DNA of 6,231 bases from Magnetococcales bacterium (lineage in GTDB: Bacteria > Pseudomonadota > Magnetococcia > Magnetococcales > Magnetaquicoccaceae), in NCBI GenBank assembly GCA_015228895.1, contig JADGCR010000133.1, forward strand, positions 1 through 6,231, read 5' to 3'. Positions 5,841 to 6,231 of the stretch are shown one piece after another. Made by a program: the position numbers and the translations under genes. Numbering within the stretch: the stretch's first letter is position 1; every line of letters starts with the position of its first letter. A model generated the notes under the pieces. The model saw only the letters and a list, made by a program, of their open reading frames with translations, searched no databases and was not told the DNA's origin.

Positions 5841-6231
5841 CGCGCAAGGTATTCCGCGACGCGGTACACAACATGATCTCCCTGCACCGGGAACGGAACG
5901 GACCGGCCCCGGACCCGGCGGACTGGGGAGACGCCCTGTTGCTGGACCTGATCGATGTGCCGGAGATGCAACGGTTGCGGCGCATCCGGCAACTGGGACC
6001 GGCGGCCCGCATCTATCCCTCCGCGGAACACTCCCGGTTTTCCCACGCCCTGGGGGTGATGCATCTGGCCAAACGGATCCTGAGCGGTCTGGCGCAACCG
6101 TCGCAAACCCCCTCGTTGCCACGGGAGGAGATGTTGCAGGTCAAGGTGGCGGCCCTGTTCCACGACATTGGCCACGGTCCCTATTCCCATGTTTTCGATC
6201 ATCTCCACCCCGACATGGAAAGCCATGAGGC
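5837..6231 (+). CDS. HD-superfamily phosphohydrolase, SAMHD1/dGTPase-like (3' truncated)
   Basis: The first 131 residues are visible; the frame runs off the window end without a stop. The start ATG overlaps the previous stop (ATGA), arguing for translational coupling; only a weak AGGG precedes it. The N-terminus reads FRDAVHNMISL, then LIDVPEMQRLRRIRQLG (38-54), YPSAEHSRFSHALGVMHLA (60-78) and ALFHDIGHGPYSH (106-118). By alignment to SAMHD1 the metal ligands would be H70 and H109-D110, with the catalytic-site histidines H113 and H118. The final metal Asp lies beyond the window. This pattern is typical of COG1078 proteins of about 400-460 aa, which include dNTP triphosphohydrolases, though many members have unproven substrates. 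An insert of about 10 residues (RERNGPAPDPADWG) sits near the start. Its position behind another HD hydrolase suggests a nucleotide-turnover operon. Confidence 0.88.
   Translation, partial: MTRKVFRDAVHNMISLHRERNGPAPDPADWGDALLLDLIDVPEMQRLRRIRQLGPAARIYPSAEHSRFSHALGVMHLAKRILSGLAQPSQTPSLPREEMLQVKVAALFHDIGHGPYSHVFDHLHPDMESHE

Noticed and set aside
5229..6122. 297-aa minus-strand open frame over nadA and the HD genes
   Set aside because: It spans three well-supported + strand genes and its translation has no family motifs.

Overview
The window is GC-rich, densely packed bacterial chromosome. It holds seven protein-coding genes, the first and last cut by the window edges. Gene content (trpDC, queG, nadA, HD-domain nucleotide hydrolases) and good Shine-Dalgarno sites at several starts point to a Gram-negative, probably proteobacterial, genome. 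The WD40-type fragment at the left edge resembles beta-propeller proteins of large-genome and magnetotactic proteobacteria. That placement (Magnetococcus-like) is a weak inference. I see no RNA gene, insertion sequence, CRISPR array or prophage.

Left block (1-2617, + strand): the C-terminal part of a WD40/beta-propeller protein is followed after 15 nt by trpD, and 17 nt later by trpC. TrpD and TrpC catalyse two successive steps of tryptophan synthesis. Their catalytic residues are intact, and trpE/trpG are not visible next to them.

Middle block (2618-4297): a 79-bp gap carries a candidate sigma-28 (flagellar-type) promoter with an exact GCCGATAA -10 element. It is placed correctly for a strong ribosome binding site and a 159-aa protein of unknown function. 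That gene runs tail-to-tail into queG (minus strand) and overlaps it by 37 bp. queG encodes a complete epoxyqueuosine reductase and contains a perfect 12-bp inverted repeat with a 6-nt loop.

Right block (4298-6231, + strand): nadA (quinolinate synthase) diverges from queG across only 26 bp. It is translationally coupled (stop and start overlapping) to a small RelA/SpoT-type HD hydrolase. That gene is coupled in turn (ATGA overlap) to an HD-superfamily phosphohydrolase of the SAMHD1/dGTPase-like class, cut by the window end. This looks like one operon joining NAD precursor synthesis to two putative nucleotide hydrolases.

Most of the window is ordinary housekeeping. The items most worth following up are the putative sigma-28-driven unknown protein and the nadA-HD-HD coupled operon.
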